Counted from the first letter of the stretch, positions 1-9,100 are shown. The stretch is 64,000 bases of DNA from Achromobacter spanius (GCF_002812705.1 NZ_CP025030.1:3596001-3660000); one strand, 5' to 3'. Numbers and translations: made by a program. Notes: a model not told the origin generated them from the letters alone.

Positions 1-1072
1 CGGTCAGGTTCAGTTGGACGTCGCGGTCGGTCCAGTCCAGCTTGCGGTAGTTGAAGTTGCGGCCCAGCGTGCGGCCGTCGGCTTGCAGCGCGTTGGCTTC
101 AACGGCGTTGCCCTTCAAGGTGCCATCCAGCCATTGCGCGCCGCCGCCCAGCTTCCAGTTGTCGTTCAGCGCGTGCTCAAAGCGCAGTTGCACCAGCTTG
201 TTGTCGTTGTGCAGCTTGTTGTCGGTACCGGTTTCCCACACGTTGGTGTCGCGCGAGGCGCGTCCGGCTTGGTTGGGATAGCGGGTCAGGCCACGGTCCA
301 GCGGGTGGTTGTTGCGCATCAGCTCGGCTTCCAGCGTGATGCGGGTGGCGGCGCTGGGCTGCCAACTGATCACGGGCGCAATGCCATAGCGTTCGGTGCT
401 GACGTCGTCACGAAAGCTGTCGCCGCCTTCGGCCAGCGCGTTGACGCGGTAGGTCAGGCTGCCGTCCTCGTTCAGCGCGCCCGTGGTGTCGAGGGTGGCG
501 CGGCGCATGCCTTGCGTGTCGAATTGCGTGCCCATGGTCACGCGCGATTCGGCTTCGGGTTGCTTGGTGACCACGTTGAACGTGCCGCCGGGGTCGCCCC
601 GGCCATACAGGCTGGTGTTGGGCCCACGGATGACTTCAAGGCGTTCCAGCGTGTAGGAATCGGGCGCGTTGGGATAGCCGCGATTCATGGGAAAGCCGTT
701 GCGGTAGTACTCGCCGGTGGTAAAGCCGCGCACGGTGACCGTGGTCAGCCCCTGTCCGCCAAAGTTGTTGGCGCGGCCGACACCGCCCGCGTAATCCAGC
801 ACTTGTTCCAGGCGTGTCGCGCCGGTGTCTTCGACCACGTCACGCGGCACCACGCTGATGGATTGCGGCACGTCGTGCAGCGCGGTGTCGGTGCGCGTGG
901 CGCTGACGGAGCGGGTGGCGCGATAGCCGATTACCGGCCCATCGGCGCGCTCGGCATCGCCATACACGCTGACCGCATCCAGCTCAATCGGCTTGGCCTC
1001 GCCGATGCCATTGGCCAGCACCACGGGAACTGCCGTGTTCAGTAAACATGCCGAGAGGATGACGCGCCGCAT
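1..1072 (-). CDS. TonB-dependent siderophore receptor, N-terminal part (runs off the window)
   Basis: The reverse strand is open from an ATG at 1072 to the window edge (357 codons). It begins with a short signal-peptide-like segment (MRRVILSACLLNTAVPVVLA), followed by a plug domain at about residues 50-170 with the usual features: DVPQSISVVP, a VRGF element and RLEVIRGPNTSLYGRGDPGG. Beta-strand-rich barrel sequence follows. There is no STN signalling domain, so it probably works as a plain outer-membrane transporter for a ferric siderophore and is not a surface-signalling receptor. The C-terminal half of the barrel lies outside the window. The substrate cannot be told from this part. The long open frames on the opposite strand here are shadows. 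Confidence 0.9.
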   Translation of the reverse strand, partial: MRRVILSACLLNTAVPVVLANGIGEAKPIELDAVSVYGDAERADGPVIGYRATRSVSATRTDTALHDVPQSISVVPRDVVEDTGATRLEQVLDYAGGVGRANNFGGQGLTTVTVRGFTTGEYYRNGFPMNRGYPNAPDSYTLERLEVIRGPNTSLYGRGDPGGTFNVVTKQPEAESRVTMGTQFDTQGMRRATLDTTGALNEDGSLTYRVNALAEGGDSFRDDVSTERYGIAPVISWQPSAATRITLEAELMRNNHPLDRGLTRYPNQAGRASRDTNVWETGTDNKLHNDNKLVQLRFEHALNDNWKLGGGAQWLDGTLKGNAVEANALQADGRTLGRNFNYRKLDWTDRDVQLNLT

Positions 1073-1116
1073 TCCAGGATCCGAGAATTTTTGAAAGAGG
1101 CGCGATATTACTATCG

Positions 1117-1133
1117 ATGCGATCGATTCGCAT
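1117..1133 (-). promoter_or_regulatory. Possible Fur-type operator upstream of the TonB receptor
   Basis: A near-perfect palindrome (ATGCGATCGATTCGCAT) sits 45 bp upstream of the receptor start, within an AT-richer stretch. Its spacing and symmetry resemble degenerate Fur sites, and iron control is expected for such a receptor. The match to the Fur consensus is only partial, so this is a candidate. Confidence 0.35.
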
Positions 1134-1209
1134 TTGCAACAAATGGTGCGCAGGGTTGATGTCGGGTTTTAACAACGGGGAGGCGAGCAGCCTTGAACCG
1201 AAGCGGGCA

Positions 1210-2106
1210 TCAGGTTGCCGGCGCCAGGGGCGCGGCCTCTTCCTGTATCCAGTCCAGGAACGCACGCACTTCCGAGCGTTCCGCAGCCCCGGGCCGAGTC
1301 ACCGCGTAATACGCGAATCGCGCGGGCCACGGCTTGTCCAGCACCTGCACGAGCCGCCCCGCCGCGATTTCATCTTGGGCATAGGCTTCCGGAACCAGCG
1401 CCAAACCCTGGCCCGCTTCCGCCGCGCGGATCAGCAAGAAGTCGTCCTCGAATGCGTTGCCGCGTTCCGCGCGCGTGTCGTCATCGACCCCGTGCGCCTT
1501 CAGCCAAAGCGGCCAATCCGCGCGGTCGGAATCGTGCAGCAGGGGGTAGTTGAGGCAATCGCAGGCTTCACTGATCACGGCCTGCTGGCTTTCCAGAAAG
1601 GCGGGCGAAGCCACCGGCGTCAAGACGGGCGCCATCAGCGGCCTGACATCCAGCCCGGGATAGTCGCCCAGCCCATGGCGCAAGGCCACGTCGACGCGAT
1701 CACGGCGCAGGTCAACCAGCTCAGACGTGGCTTCCACGCGGACTTCGATATCGGGATGCAATTGCTTGAAGCGCCCCAGTCTGGGCACCAGCCACGACGC
1801 CGCGAAGGAGGCCACCGTACTGACCGTCAGACTCTTGCCGCCCTTGGCCGCTTCCAAGGCATGCACCGCCTGATCAATCTGAAGGAACGCATTTTGTACC
1901 TTCGGATGAAAGCTTGCGCCGGCAGCGGTCAGGCGCATGCCAAGGCGCTCACGCTCCAGCAATACGACGCCCAGGCGGTCTTCCAGCAGCCGAATTTGTT
2001 GGCTTACCGCGCCCGGCGTGACATGCAGCGCCTGGGCCGCGGCCTTGATGCTGCCGCGCTGTCCCACTTCCACAAAGGTGCGTAGCGCTTGCAAGGGATA
2101 GGTCAT
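1210..2106 (-). CDS. LysR-family transcriptional regulator (GcvA-like)
   Basis: 298 residues, the normal LysR length. The N-terminal winged helix-turn-helix (about residues 1-62) contains the typical AAQALHVTPGAVSQQIRLLE recognition region, followed by a linker helix and a LysR substrate-binding domain (about residues 88-290). The PLLHDSDRADWPLWLKAHG segment is typical of the GcvA/AmpR-like subgroup. It is transcribed divergently from the glutathione transferase gene at 2226, the usual arrangement for a LysR protein controlling its neighbour. The co-inducer is unknown. Confidence 0.93.
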   Translation of the reverse strand: MTYPLQALRTFVEVGQRGSIKAAAQALHVTPGAVSQQIRLLEDRLGVVLLERERLGMRLTAAGASFHPKVQNAFLQIDQAVHALEAAKGGKSLTVSTVASFAASWLVPRLGRFKQLHPDIEVRVEATSELVDLRRDRVDVALRHGLGDYPGLDVRPLMAPVLTPVASPAFLESQQAVISEACDCLNYPLLHDSDRADWPLWLKAHGVDDDTRAERGNAFEDDFLLIRAAEAGQGLALVPEAYAQDEIAAGRLVQVLDKPWPARFAYYAVTRPGAAERSEVRAFLDWIQEEAAPLAPAT

Positions 2107-2121
2107 AGGAAGTTAAGATTT

Positions 2122-2210
2122 ACTAAATTTAATCGGCAGAAAGCATCGCTTCTATCGGTGCGCGATAAGGATGAGAATTCGTGCTCCCCCTGCGAACCCA
2201 TTAATTTAGT
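2122..2210. promoter_or_regulatory. Divergent promoter region with matching AT-rich half sites
   Basis: Between the divergent LysR and GST genes, ACTAAATTTAAT (2122-2133) and ATTAATTTAGT (2200-2210) form an imperfect inverted pair flanking the spacer. They are plausible LysR binding half sites or overlapping -10 regions. The symmetry is seen in the sequence; its function is inferred. Confidence 0.4.
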
Positions 2211-2225
2211 TTATCTATAGCCGCT

Positions 2226-2849
2226 ATGTTGCATCTTTATTCCGACAGCTCGCCCAATGGCTTCAAGGCAAGCATTGCGCTTGAAGAGCTTGCCTTGCCC
2301 TATCGCCTTCATCACGTGCGTATCGATGAAGGCGAACATCGCCAGCCGGACTTTCTTGCGCTGAACCCCCATGGCCGCATTCCCGTGCTGACGGACAGCG
2401 AGACGGGCGTGGTGCTTTTTGAATCCGCGGCCATTCTGCTGTACCTGGCCGACAAGACGGGCAAGCTGCTGCGCTCGGACCCGCTTGCCCGCTGGGAAGC
2501 GATCAAGTGGTTGCAGTTCCATGCGTCCAGCGTGGGGCCGATGCTGGGCCAGCGCGTGCACTTCGAGCTATTCGCGCCTGAACCCATCCCCAGCGCCATT
2601 GACCGATATCGGCGTCTTACCGAAGACGCGTTCGCGGTGCTGGATCGCGTGCTGGCGGATCGCGCTTATCTGGCCGGCGACGACTATTCCATCGCGGACA
2701 TCGCCCATTTCGGCTGGACCCACATCGCGCGAATCATCCATTTCGACTTCAGCCGGCATCGTCACTTGAGCGCATGGCACGAGCGCGTGGCGGATCGACC
2801 CGCCGTACGCAAGGGCATCACGTTGCCGGTGCCGGCAACCGGCGCGTGA
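2226..2849 (+). CDS. Glutathione S-transferase family protein
   Basis: 207 residues with an N-terminal thioredoxin-fold domain (about 1-80) and an all-helical C-terminal domain (about 90-200). The motif SSPNGFKASIALEEL near the N-terminus matches the SPNG/TPNG active-site turn of Nu-class and Ure2p/YfcG-like enzymes, which often act as glutathione-dependent disulfide reductases. The glutathione-binding FESAAILLYLADK segment is present. It likely conjugates or reduces small electrophiles or thiols in the cytoplasm. It may be controlled by the divergent LysR protein. A luciferase-like oxidoreductase follows 51 bp downstream on the same strand and could be co-transcribed. Confidence 0.9.
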   Translation: MLHLYSDSSPNGFKASIALEELALPYRLHHVRIDEGEHRQPDFLALNPHGRIPVLTDSETGVVLFESAAILLYLADKTGKLLRSDPLARWEAIKWLQFHASSVGPMLGQRVHFELFAPEPIPSAIDRYRRLTEDAFAVLDRVLADRAYLAGDDYSIADIAHFGWTHIARIIHFDFSRHRHLSAWHERVADRPAVRKGITLPVPATGA

Positions 2850-2900
2850 ATACAAGGCACGGCCCCAATCGCAACCCAATCAGAACCCAATCGCAATTCA

Positions 2901-3938
2901 ATGAACGCAACCCACTTCCCCGCACCCACGACCGGCGCGTCCTACGCCGCGTTTTACGCACACCCTGGCTACCGCCGCATGTTCGCGCCGGATAAATTGA
3001 CCGTTGGCATCTTCCTGCCGCTGCGCAGCTACTCGGGCGACATGAGCGTGCTTGCCGGCCAGGCCGACTTGGTCAGCCAGATCGACAGGCAGGGCTTCGC
3101 CGCCGTGTGGGTCCGCGACGTGCCCTTGTTCGATCCGTCCTTCGGGGATGCCGGGCAGGTGTTCGACCCCTTTACCTATCTGGCCTACCTGGCCGCGCGC
3201 ACGAAGCACGTGGCGCTGGCGACCGGCAGTGCCGTCGTCGCTCTGCGGCATCCCATCGACCTGGCCAAAGCCGCCACAACGATTGATCAGTTGTCTGGCG
3301 GCCGCCTGGTGATGGGCGTGGCGTCTGGTGACAGGCCGATTGAATTCCCGGCTTATGGGCTGGAACACGGGGATCGGGCAGAGCGTTTCGCCCACGCGCT
3401 CAGCTACATGCGTCAGCTTATGCAGGCCGGGCCGTTGGCCATCGATTCCCCGCTGGGACGCTTCAAGGGCGCCGAGTTCCTGCCCAAGCCCGTCGCGGGC
3501 GCGATTCCGATGATGGTGACGGGCTCGTCCGGCCAATCGCTGGCGTGGATTGCCGAGCACGCGGACGGTTGGCTGACGTACCCCAATGCAACCCATACGC
3601 CCACAGGCCCTCAGCATCTGGCGGAAAAAATCCGTGCTTGGCGCGACCTTATTCCCGGGGGCGCATTCCGCCCGCACATGACCAACGAATGGATAGATCT
3701 GGTGGATGACCCCAACCATCCGCGCACGCCGTTGCATGGCGGCTATGTGCTGCGCACCGGGCGCAAGGGCCTGATGGCGTTGCTGGAAGCGTGGCAGGCG
3801 GCGGGCGTGAACCACGCCGCCCTGGGGATACAGTTTTCGCAGCGCCCGGCATCCGAGGTGTTGGAGGAACTGGCCGCCGATGTGTTGCTGCATTTTCCAT
3901 CGCACGGGGCGGTGTCAGCGTCGACGGTTGCGTGGTGA
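2901..3938 (+). CDS. LLM-class (luciferase-like) flavin oxidoreductase
   Basis: 345 residues with a TIM-barrel luciferase-like fold. Motifs typical of the BA3436-type subfamily are visible: GYRRMFAPDKLTVGIFLPL, FAAVWVRDVPLFDPSFGDAG, LRHPIDLAKAATTIDQLSGG and VASGDRPIEF. Members use reduced FMN or F420; in a beta-proteobacterium FMNH2 is the likely cofactor. The reaction is unknown. It follows the GST gene in the same direction and ends 5 bp before the convergent Bug receptor gene. Confidence 0.88.
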   Translation: MNATHFPAPTTGASYAAFYAHPGYRRMFAPDKLTVGIFLPLRSYSGDMSVLAGQADLVSQIDRQGFAAVWVRDVPLFDPSFGDAGQVFDPFTYLAYLAARTKHVALATGSAVVALRHPIDLAKAATTIDQLSGGRLVMGVASGDRPIEFPAYGLEHGDRAERFAHALSYMRQLMQAGPLAIDSPLGRFKGAEFLPKPVAGAIPMMVTGSSGQSLAWIAEHADGWLTYPNATHTPTGPQHLAEKIRAWRDLIPGGAFRPHMTNEWIDLVDDPNHPRTPLHGGYVLRTGRKGLMALLEAWQAAGVNHAALGIQFSQRPASEVLEELAADVLLHFPSHGAVSASTVAW

Positions 3939-3943
3939 AGGCC

Positions 3944-4924
3944 TTAATTCACCTGGATCTTCGCGCTGTCGATGATCTGCTTCCAGCGTCGTGTTTCCTC
4001 GGCGGACAGCTTCGCCAGGTCTTCGCTGCTGCCCGGGAACGGCACCGCACCTTGCTCGGCCAGTTGCTCCACCATCGCCTTGTCGCGGGCCAGGGCGACG
4101 ACCGTGTCCTGTAGCTTGCGCAGCACCTGCGGATCGGTGCCGGCTGGCGCCATCACGCCATACCAGGACTCGACGACCGCGTTCTTCACACCGGCCTCGG
4201 CCAGCGTCGGGATATCGGCGATGGAATCGCTGCGCTTGTCGCTGGCCACCGCCAGCACCCGCACCTGCCCTGACTTCACGTAGGGCAGCACATTCGGCAG
4301 GTTGGCGAACAGCACCTGTACCTGGCCCGACAGCAGGTCCGACGTCGCCGGCCCCGCGCCGCGATATGGCACGTGCTCGAAGCGGGCGCCGGAACGGAAC
4401 ATGAACAGCTCGCCCGTCATGTGATTGACCGAACCAATGCCGGCCGATGCCATGTTCAGCTTGCCGGGATTGGCCTTGCCATAGGCCACCAGCTCGGCCA
4501 CGGTCGTGGCCGGTGTGTTCTTGGACACCGCCAGCACATTCGGTACCGTCGAGAACAGCGCTACCGGCGCGAAATCCTTGTCAGCGTTGTAGGGCAGGTT
4601 TTTCGATATCAACGGCTGAATCGACTGCTGTCCCATGGTTGCCAGCAGCAGCGTATAGCCGTCCGGCGCCGCTTTGGCCACGAAGTTGGCGCCGATGCTG
4701 CCTCCCCCGCCGGGCTTGTTTTCCACAATGACTGTCTGCCCCAGCGTCTCGGACATGCGGTTGGCCAGCAAGCGTCCCATCAGGTTGACCGTGCCGCCCG
4801 GGGCGAACGGAACCACCAGCGTGATCGGCTTGCTGGGATAGTCAGTCGCCGCGTGGGCCAACGGGTTGAGGCTGATGGCCGCGGTCAGCGCCGCCGCAAA
4901 AGAAAGTGCTTTGACTTTGAACAT
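3944..4924 (-). CDS. Bug-family tripartite tricarboxylate transporter substrate-binding protein
   Basis: 326 residues with a cleavable signal peptide (ending around LNPLAHA) and the Bug family pattern: YPSKPITLVVPFAPGG near the mature N-terminus, IGANFVAKAAPDGYTLLLAT, and VPYRGAGPATSDLLSGQV. These periplasmic two-lobed proteins bind carboxylates or amides, and most are orphans without membrane partners, as here. It lies 42 bp downstream of the lyase gene in the same direction. The ligand may therefore be the lyase substrate or product. Confidence 0.93.
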   Translation of the reverse strand: MFKVKALSFAAALTAAISLNPLAHAATDYPSKPITLVVPFAPGGTVNLMGRLLANRMSETLGQTVIVENKPGGGGSIGANFVAKAAPDGYTLLLATMGQQSIQPLISKNLPYNADKDFAPVALFSTVPNVLAVSKNTPATTVAELVAYGKANPGKLNMASAGIGSVNHMTGELFMFRSGARFEHVPYRGAGPATSDLLSGQVQVLFANLPNVLPYVKSGQVRVLAVASDKRSDSIADIPTLAEAGVKNAVVESWYGVMAPAGTDPQVLRKLQDTVVALARDKAMVEQLAEQGAVPFPGSSEDLAKLSAEETRRWKQIIDSAKIQVN

Positions 4925-4966
4925 GATTGAATTCCCCTTGCCTTGGTTGATTTATACGGCGATGCC

Positions 4967-6490
4967 TCAGGCGGCGGCTACGCCAGATTCCTGCTTGACC
5001 AGTGCATTGACGCGCTGACGCAGCATCTCGCTGGCGTCGGCGGCGCGTTGCCGCGCCGCGTCAATCACCGCCTGCCGCGCGTCTAGAATCGTTTGCTGTT
5101 CCCGCAGATGCACTCGCACCGATTGCGGTGCCGGGCCTCCGAGCGACACACGCGCGGCCACGTTGCGCACCGGATCCAGGCAGGCGGCGATGTCGTCGGC
5201 CGCCAGCGCCACCGGCCGGCCCAACTGTTCTTGCGCGGCGGCCGAAATCATTGCCGGGGTGATGGCGTGCGCCGGCAGCCCCTGTTCCAGCGCCTGCCGA
5301 ACCACCGCGCCGATGATGTGGTGCGCGTCGCGAAACGAGGCGTCGGCCTTGCGCACCAACAGGTCCGCAAGATCGGTCACGGTCGAGAAATCATCCGCTG
5401 CGCGTGCCGCCATGCGCGCCCGGTTGGGCTCGACCTGCTCCACCAGCAGGCGCATCAGCTCCAGCGCCTTCAGTGCTTCTTCGCAGGCTTCCCAGCAGGT
5501 GCGCGTGCTTTCCCGGCTGCTGTCGCCGGAGTGGGTGAAATGGGTGGACTTGACCGTGGATAGCGCTGCGGCGGTCAGGCCAATCAGGTGGCCCGTCTTG
5601 CCGCGCAGGTACTCCAGCACCGCTGGGTTCTTCTTCTGCGGCATGATGCTGGACGTGCTGGCGATACTGTCCGGGAACGACAGGTAGCCGAATTCGGGCG
5701 TGGACCAGATATAGAAATCCTGCACCATGCGGCTGCAGGTCACCATCATGATCGACAGCGTCGCGCTGAGTTCCAGCGCGAAATCGCGTGACGCCACGGC
5801 ATCCAGCGCATTGGCCAACGGCGCACTGAAGCCCAGCATGGCGCTGGTGTCGGCGCGATCGATCGGAAACGACGTGCCTGCCAGCGCGCAGGCCCCCAGC
5901 GGCGAGGCGTCCGCCGTGTCCAGCGCGTGCGCCAGCCGGCCGATATCGCGCGACCAGGCATCGACCAGCGCCGACAGGTAATAGCCATAGGTGATGGGTT
6001 GCGCTGCCTGCATGTGGGTGTAGCCCGGCATCACCCAATCGGCGTAGCGCTCGGCCTGGGCCAAGGCGACGCGCGCCACCTCGATCAGCGCGGCGCCGAT
6101 GCGGGCGGCGAAATCGCGGGCTCGCATGCGGTCGATGGTGGCGCCGATGTCATTGCGGCTTCTTGCTGTGTGCAGCCTGCCGCCCAGCTCCTGGCCCACC
6201 GCTTTGATCAGGTGCGCCTCGTAGTTGAAATAGGCCTCTTCACGCGCCGGGTCCAGTTCAACCGCATGGGGGCCGTCGGCCTGCATCGTGAGCAGCGCGC
6301 GCGCCAGACGCAGCGTGGCGTCGTGCTCAAGAATGCCTTGCTCGCGCAGCATCAGCAGATGCGCCAGGTTGATCTGGGTAAGCATCTCGAAATTGGTGAA
6401 GAACTCCCGGTTCAGGCGCGGAAGGAAAATGTGCTGCAGCACCTCTTTGGCGAGGGGTTGCTTAAGGCGGGCACTGACTTTGGATTCCAT
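4967..6490 (-). CDS. Argininosuccinate lyase-like enzyme of the fumarase/aspartase superfamily
   Basis: 507 residues, longer than ordinary ArgH (about 460). Superfamily motifs are intact: HTARSRNDIGAT, a QAAQPITYGYYL segment corresponding to the ArgH HxQxAQP region, SPLGACALAGTSFPIDR and the signature SSIMPQKKNP. It should catalyse C-N elimination giving fumarate. The genes around it are a LysR regulator and a Bug receptor, not arginine biosynthesis, so a catabolic role on an N-substituted aspartate is more likely. The length and divergence fit EDDS-lyase-type relatives of ArgH. The true substrate is unknown. The start is the ATG at 6490. Confidence 0.85.
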   Translation of the reverse strand: MESKVSARLKQPLAKEVLQHIFLPRLNREFFTNFEMLTQINLAHLLMLREQGILEHDATLRLARALLTMQADGPHAVELDPAREEAYFNYEAHLIKAVGQELGGRLHTARSRNDIGATIDRMRARDFAARIGAALIEVARVALAQAERYADWVMPGYTHMQAAQPITYGYYLSALVDAWSRDIGRLAHALDTADASPLGACALAGTSFPIDRADTSAMLGFSAPLANALDAVASRDFALELSATLSIMMVTCSRMVQDFYIWSTPEFGYLSFPDSIASTSSIMPQKKNPAVLEYLRGKTGHLIGLTAAALSTVKSTHFTHSGDSSRESTRTCWEACEEALKALELMRLLVEQVEPNRARMAARAADDFSTVTDLADLLVRKADASFRDAHHIIGAVVRQALEQGLPAHAITPAMISAAAQEQLGRPVALAADDIAACLDPVRNVAARVSLGGPAPQSVRVHLREQQTILDARQAVIDAARQRAADASEMLRQRVNALVKQESGVAAA

Positions 6491-6549
6491 ATCGGTCCGG
6501 TGGCTGTGAGGCTTAAAACCGTAGTCTCCCGCCGCGCCAATCCATGCGT

Positions 6550-6594
6550 CAAATCAGAGTTTTACGGCTTTAAATACAAAAATGATATGATTTG
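6550..6594. promoter_or_regulatory. Divergent lyase/LysR promoter region with an inverted repeat
   Basis: The intergenic region between the lyase (leftward) and LysR (rightward) genes is AT-rich. It holds CAAATCA (6550-6556) and TGATTTG (6588-6594), a perfect 7-bp inverted pair 31 bp apart. This suits a LysR tetramer or the two promoters. The function is inferred. Confidence 0.4.
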
Positions 6595-6623
6595 AACGCC
6601 CGTTTTCGGATCAGGTCCCGCGC

Positions 6624-7523
6624 ATGAATTTCAAACAAGTCGAGGCCTTTCGCGCCGTCATGATGACCCGCTCCATGACCACCGCGGCGGGCCTGCTGCA
6701 CACGTCGCAACCGAACGTCAGCCGCTGGATCGCGCTGCTTGAGAAGGCGCTGGGCTTCGTGCTTTTTCAGCGGGTCGGTACCCGCATCATCCCCACGCCC
6801 GAGGCCGAAGCGTTCTACGCCGACGTCGAACGCGCCTTCATCGGCCTTGAATCGCTGAACGACAGCGCCAGTTCCATACGCCGTCGTGGCACCGGCCTGT
6901 TGCGCGTCGGCGCGGTCGGCTCCATCACCCAGTGCGTGTTGCCCGACGCGATCGCGCTGTTCCGGCACAAGTTCTCGGACATCCCGGTGGTGGTCAACAC
7001 CGGCGGTTCGGACGTGGTCGCCAAGTGGCTGGCCACCGGCGTTTGCGACATCGGCTTCTGCTCGCTGCATACCGATCTGCCCGGCGTGCGCTACGAGCGC
7101 ATCAACACGGCCCATGGCGTCGGCATCGTGCCGCGCACCCATCGCTTGGCGACGAAAAGGAAACTGGCGCCGGCGGACTTCCGCGACGAAAACTTCATCT
7201 CGCTACCCACCGGCAGCTTCAACCGCGCCGCCATCGATCGCCTCTTTCCCGACGATGCGCGCATTCTGTCGATCGAAACCCCCTACGCGACCACCATCTG
7301 CAGCATGGTCGCGAAGGGGTTGGGCGTCTCCATCGTCAACCCCGTGGTGCCGCGCGCCCTGGGCATTTCCACGCTGCGTGAAATCCCATTCTCGGAAAAG
7401 GTGGAATTTCACAGCTATGCCGTTACCTCCGACCACTTCCCGGTCAGCACGCTGGCGCGGCGTATGGCTGAATGCGTGCGCGAGACCTTGGCCGCGGTCA
7501 ACGCGCCGGCCAAGCGACGCTGA
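6624..7523 (+). CDS. LysR-family transcriptional regulator
   Basis: 299 residues. The N-terminal helix-turn-helix (about 1-60) includes MTTAAGLLHTSQPNVSRWIALLE, followed by a LysR ligand-binding domain (about 90-295). It is divergent from the argininosuccinate-lyase-like gene and its Bug receptor, so it probably regulates that pair in response to the imported compound. An AT-rich spacer of 133 bp separates them. Confidence 0.92.
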   Translation: MNFKQVEAFRAVMMTRSMTTAAGLLHTSQPNVSRWIALLEKALGFVLFQRVGTRIIPTPEAEAFYADVERAFIGLESLNDSASSIRRRGTGLLRVGAVGSITQCVLPDAIALFRHKFSDIPVVVNTGGSDVVAKWLATGVCDIGFCSLHTDLPGVRYERINTAHGVGIVPRTHRLATKRKLAPADFRDENFISLPTGSFNRAAIDRLFPDDARILSIETPYATTICSMVAKGLGVSIVNPVVPRALGISTLREIPFSEKVEFHSYAVTSDHFPVSTLARRMAECVRETLAAVNAPAKRR

Positions 7524-7551
7524 CGGCCCGATGAAACTTCTCGACACGATC

Positions 7552-7570
7552 AATAATGATTACAATTCCC
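7552..7570 (+). promoter_or_regulatory. Fur box-like site before the fecI-like gene
   Basis: Aligned by eye to the 19-bp Fur consensus, 13 of 19 positions match, including an unbroken ATAATGAT core. It lies 35 bp upstream of the sigma-factor ATG at 7605, in an AT-rich pocket. Iron-repressed expression of fecIR-type genes is well established, so the assignment is plausible. Confidence 0.6.
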
Positions 7571-7604
7571 ATTCGTAAATTTGGGAAGCGATCGCGCTGC
7601 CGCC

Positions 7605-8132
7605 ATGTCGTCCTTGGAATCTCTGGAGCACCGCGAGCTGGGCTTGCTCTACCGCGACCACCACGGGTGGCTGCGGAGTTGGCTGCAACGGCGCTTGAGC
7701 GTGCCCGCCGAAGCCGCTGACCTGACGCAGGACACCTTCATGCGCCTGCTGGCATCCCCGGCGTCGATGGCGCAGTTGCAGGGCGTGCGGCAACCACGCA
7801 GTTTTCTGGCCACGGTGGCTCAACGCACGTTGGTGGACCACATCCGCCGCCAAGTCTTGGAACGCGCCTGGCTGGAAACGCTGGCTCAGCAGCCCGAGGC
7901 GCACGCCATTTCCCCCGAGACGCAGGCCATCCTGCTGGAAACCATCCGCGAGATCGACGCCATGCTGCACGGCCTGGGGCATAAGGTGCGACGCGCCTTC
8001 CTGATGTCTCAGCTGGAAGGCGCCAGCTATGCGGACATCGCCGTGCAGTTGGGCGTCACGGTCAGTTCGGTGAAGAAGTACATGGCGCGCGCCACCGAGC
8101 ATTGCCTGGTGTATGCCTTGGACAGGCAGTAG
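7605..8132 (+). CDS. FecI-like ECF sigma factor of iron uptake
   Basis: 175 residues from the ATG at 7605. Region 2 lies at about residues 10-75 (LYRDHHGWLRSWLQRRL, AADLTQDTFMRLL, RSFLATVAQRTLVDHIRR) and region 4 at about 110-170 (AFLMSQLEGASYADIAVQLG, VSSVKKYMARA). This is the FecI/PvdS-type iron-starvation sigma pattern. A TTG 24 bp upstream is in frame, but the ATG gives the usual FecI N-terminus. The fecR-like gene follows 5 bp later and an STN-containing receptor after that, so this sigma factor probably drives the receptor gene. Confidence 0.92.
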   Translation: MSSLESLEHRELGLLYRDHHGWLRSWLQRRLSVPAEAADLTQDTFMRLLASPASMAQLQGVRQPRSFLATVAQRTLVDHIRRQVLERAWLETLAQQPEAHAISPETQAILLETIREIDAMLHGLGHKVRRAFLMSQLEGASYADIAVQLGVTVSSVKKYMARATEHCLVYALDRQ

Positions 8133-8137
8133 CACAG

Positions 8138-9100
8138 ATGGCCGACAAGACCATCACCGCGGCGGCGCAATGGTATGCGCGCTTGTGCGCCGACGACGTC
8201 AGTGCGGCCGATGTGGCGGCGCATGGCCGCTGGCTGGCGGCCGACCCTGAACACGCGCGCATCTGGCGCCAGGTGGAGCGGCTGCGCGGCACCTTGGGCG
8301 CGGCGCCAGCCCGGCTTGCCGCCGACACGCTGAACCGCGCCGATCATCACTTTGCACGGCGACGCGCCGTCTTGCGCAGCAGCCTGGGCGCAGTGGCGCT
8401 GGTGGGCGGGGGCGGTTTGCTGGCCTGGCGCGTCTTGCCGGTTGAGCAGATGGTGGCTGGATATCTGGCCGACTACCGCATGGGCACGGGCGAACGCCGC
8501 GAGCTCTTGCTGACGGACGGCACGCTGCTGTGGTTGGATAGCGCCAGCGCGGTGGACGTGGCCGTGGACGCACGCGGCCGCCACATCACCGTGCATGCCG
8601 GCGAAGTCCTGATCGATACCGAACGCACCACGCCGGGCCTGCCACCGCTACGGGTGAGCACGCGCCACGGCACCGTGCGCCCCTTGGGCACGCGCTTCAC
8701 CGTCAACCGGCTGGACGACCTGACGCGCGTGGCAGTGCTGCGCCATGCGGTTGAACTGCTGCCAGCCGATGGCGGTGCGGCGCTGGTGCTGAAGGCGGGT
8801 GAACAAGGCGTGCTGCAAACGGCCTCCGCCCGCCACGAAGGCGAGATCACCGGCGAACCCGACGCCTGGACGCGCGGCCTGTTGGTCGTGGATGGCATGC
8901 GCCTGGCCGATTTCGTGGCGCAGTTGGACCGCTACCGTCCGGGCCATCTGCGTTGCGACGAGGCGGTCGCGCAGTTGCGCGTGTCGGGCGCGTTTCCCAT
9001 CGACGACACCGACCGCGCGCTGGCCGCCGTAGAGCGCGCCTTGCCCGTGCGGATATCCCGCTTCACCCGCTACTACACCCGGATCACCACCCGGGGCTGA
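8138..9100 (+). CDS. FecR-family anti-sigma factor / signal transducer
   Basis: 320 residues from the ATG at 8138. The N-terminal cytoplasmic domain (about 1-85, with WLAADPEHARIWRQVERL) is the DUF4880-type sigma-binding part. One membrane helix (about 88-110, SSLGAVALVGGGGLLAWRVL) and a periplasmic FecR domain (about 120-220, including GERRELLLTDGTLLWLDSAS) follow, then a C-terminal STN-contacting region. It relays the receptor's loaded state to the sigma factor encoded immediately upstream. Confidence 0.92.
   Translation: MADKTITAAAQWYARLCADDVSAADVAAHGRWLAADPEHARIWRQVERLRGTLGAAPARLAADTLNRADHHFARRRAVLRSSLGAVALVGGGGLLAWRVLPVEQMVAGYLADYRMGTGERRELLLTDGTLLWLDSASAVDVAVDARGRHITVHAGEVLIDTERTTPGLPPLRVSTRHGTVRPLGTRFTVNRLDDLTRVAVLRHAVELLPADGGAALVLKAGEQGVLQTASARHEGEITGEPDAWTRGLLVVDGMRLADFVAQLDRYRPGHLRCDEAVAQLRVSGAFPIDDTDRALAAVERALPVRISRFTRYYTRITTRG

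Noticed and set aside
1117..2085. Forward open frame of 322 residues
   Set aside because: Lies opposite a complete LysR gene and has no family features.
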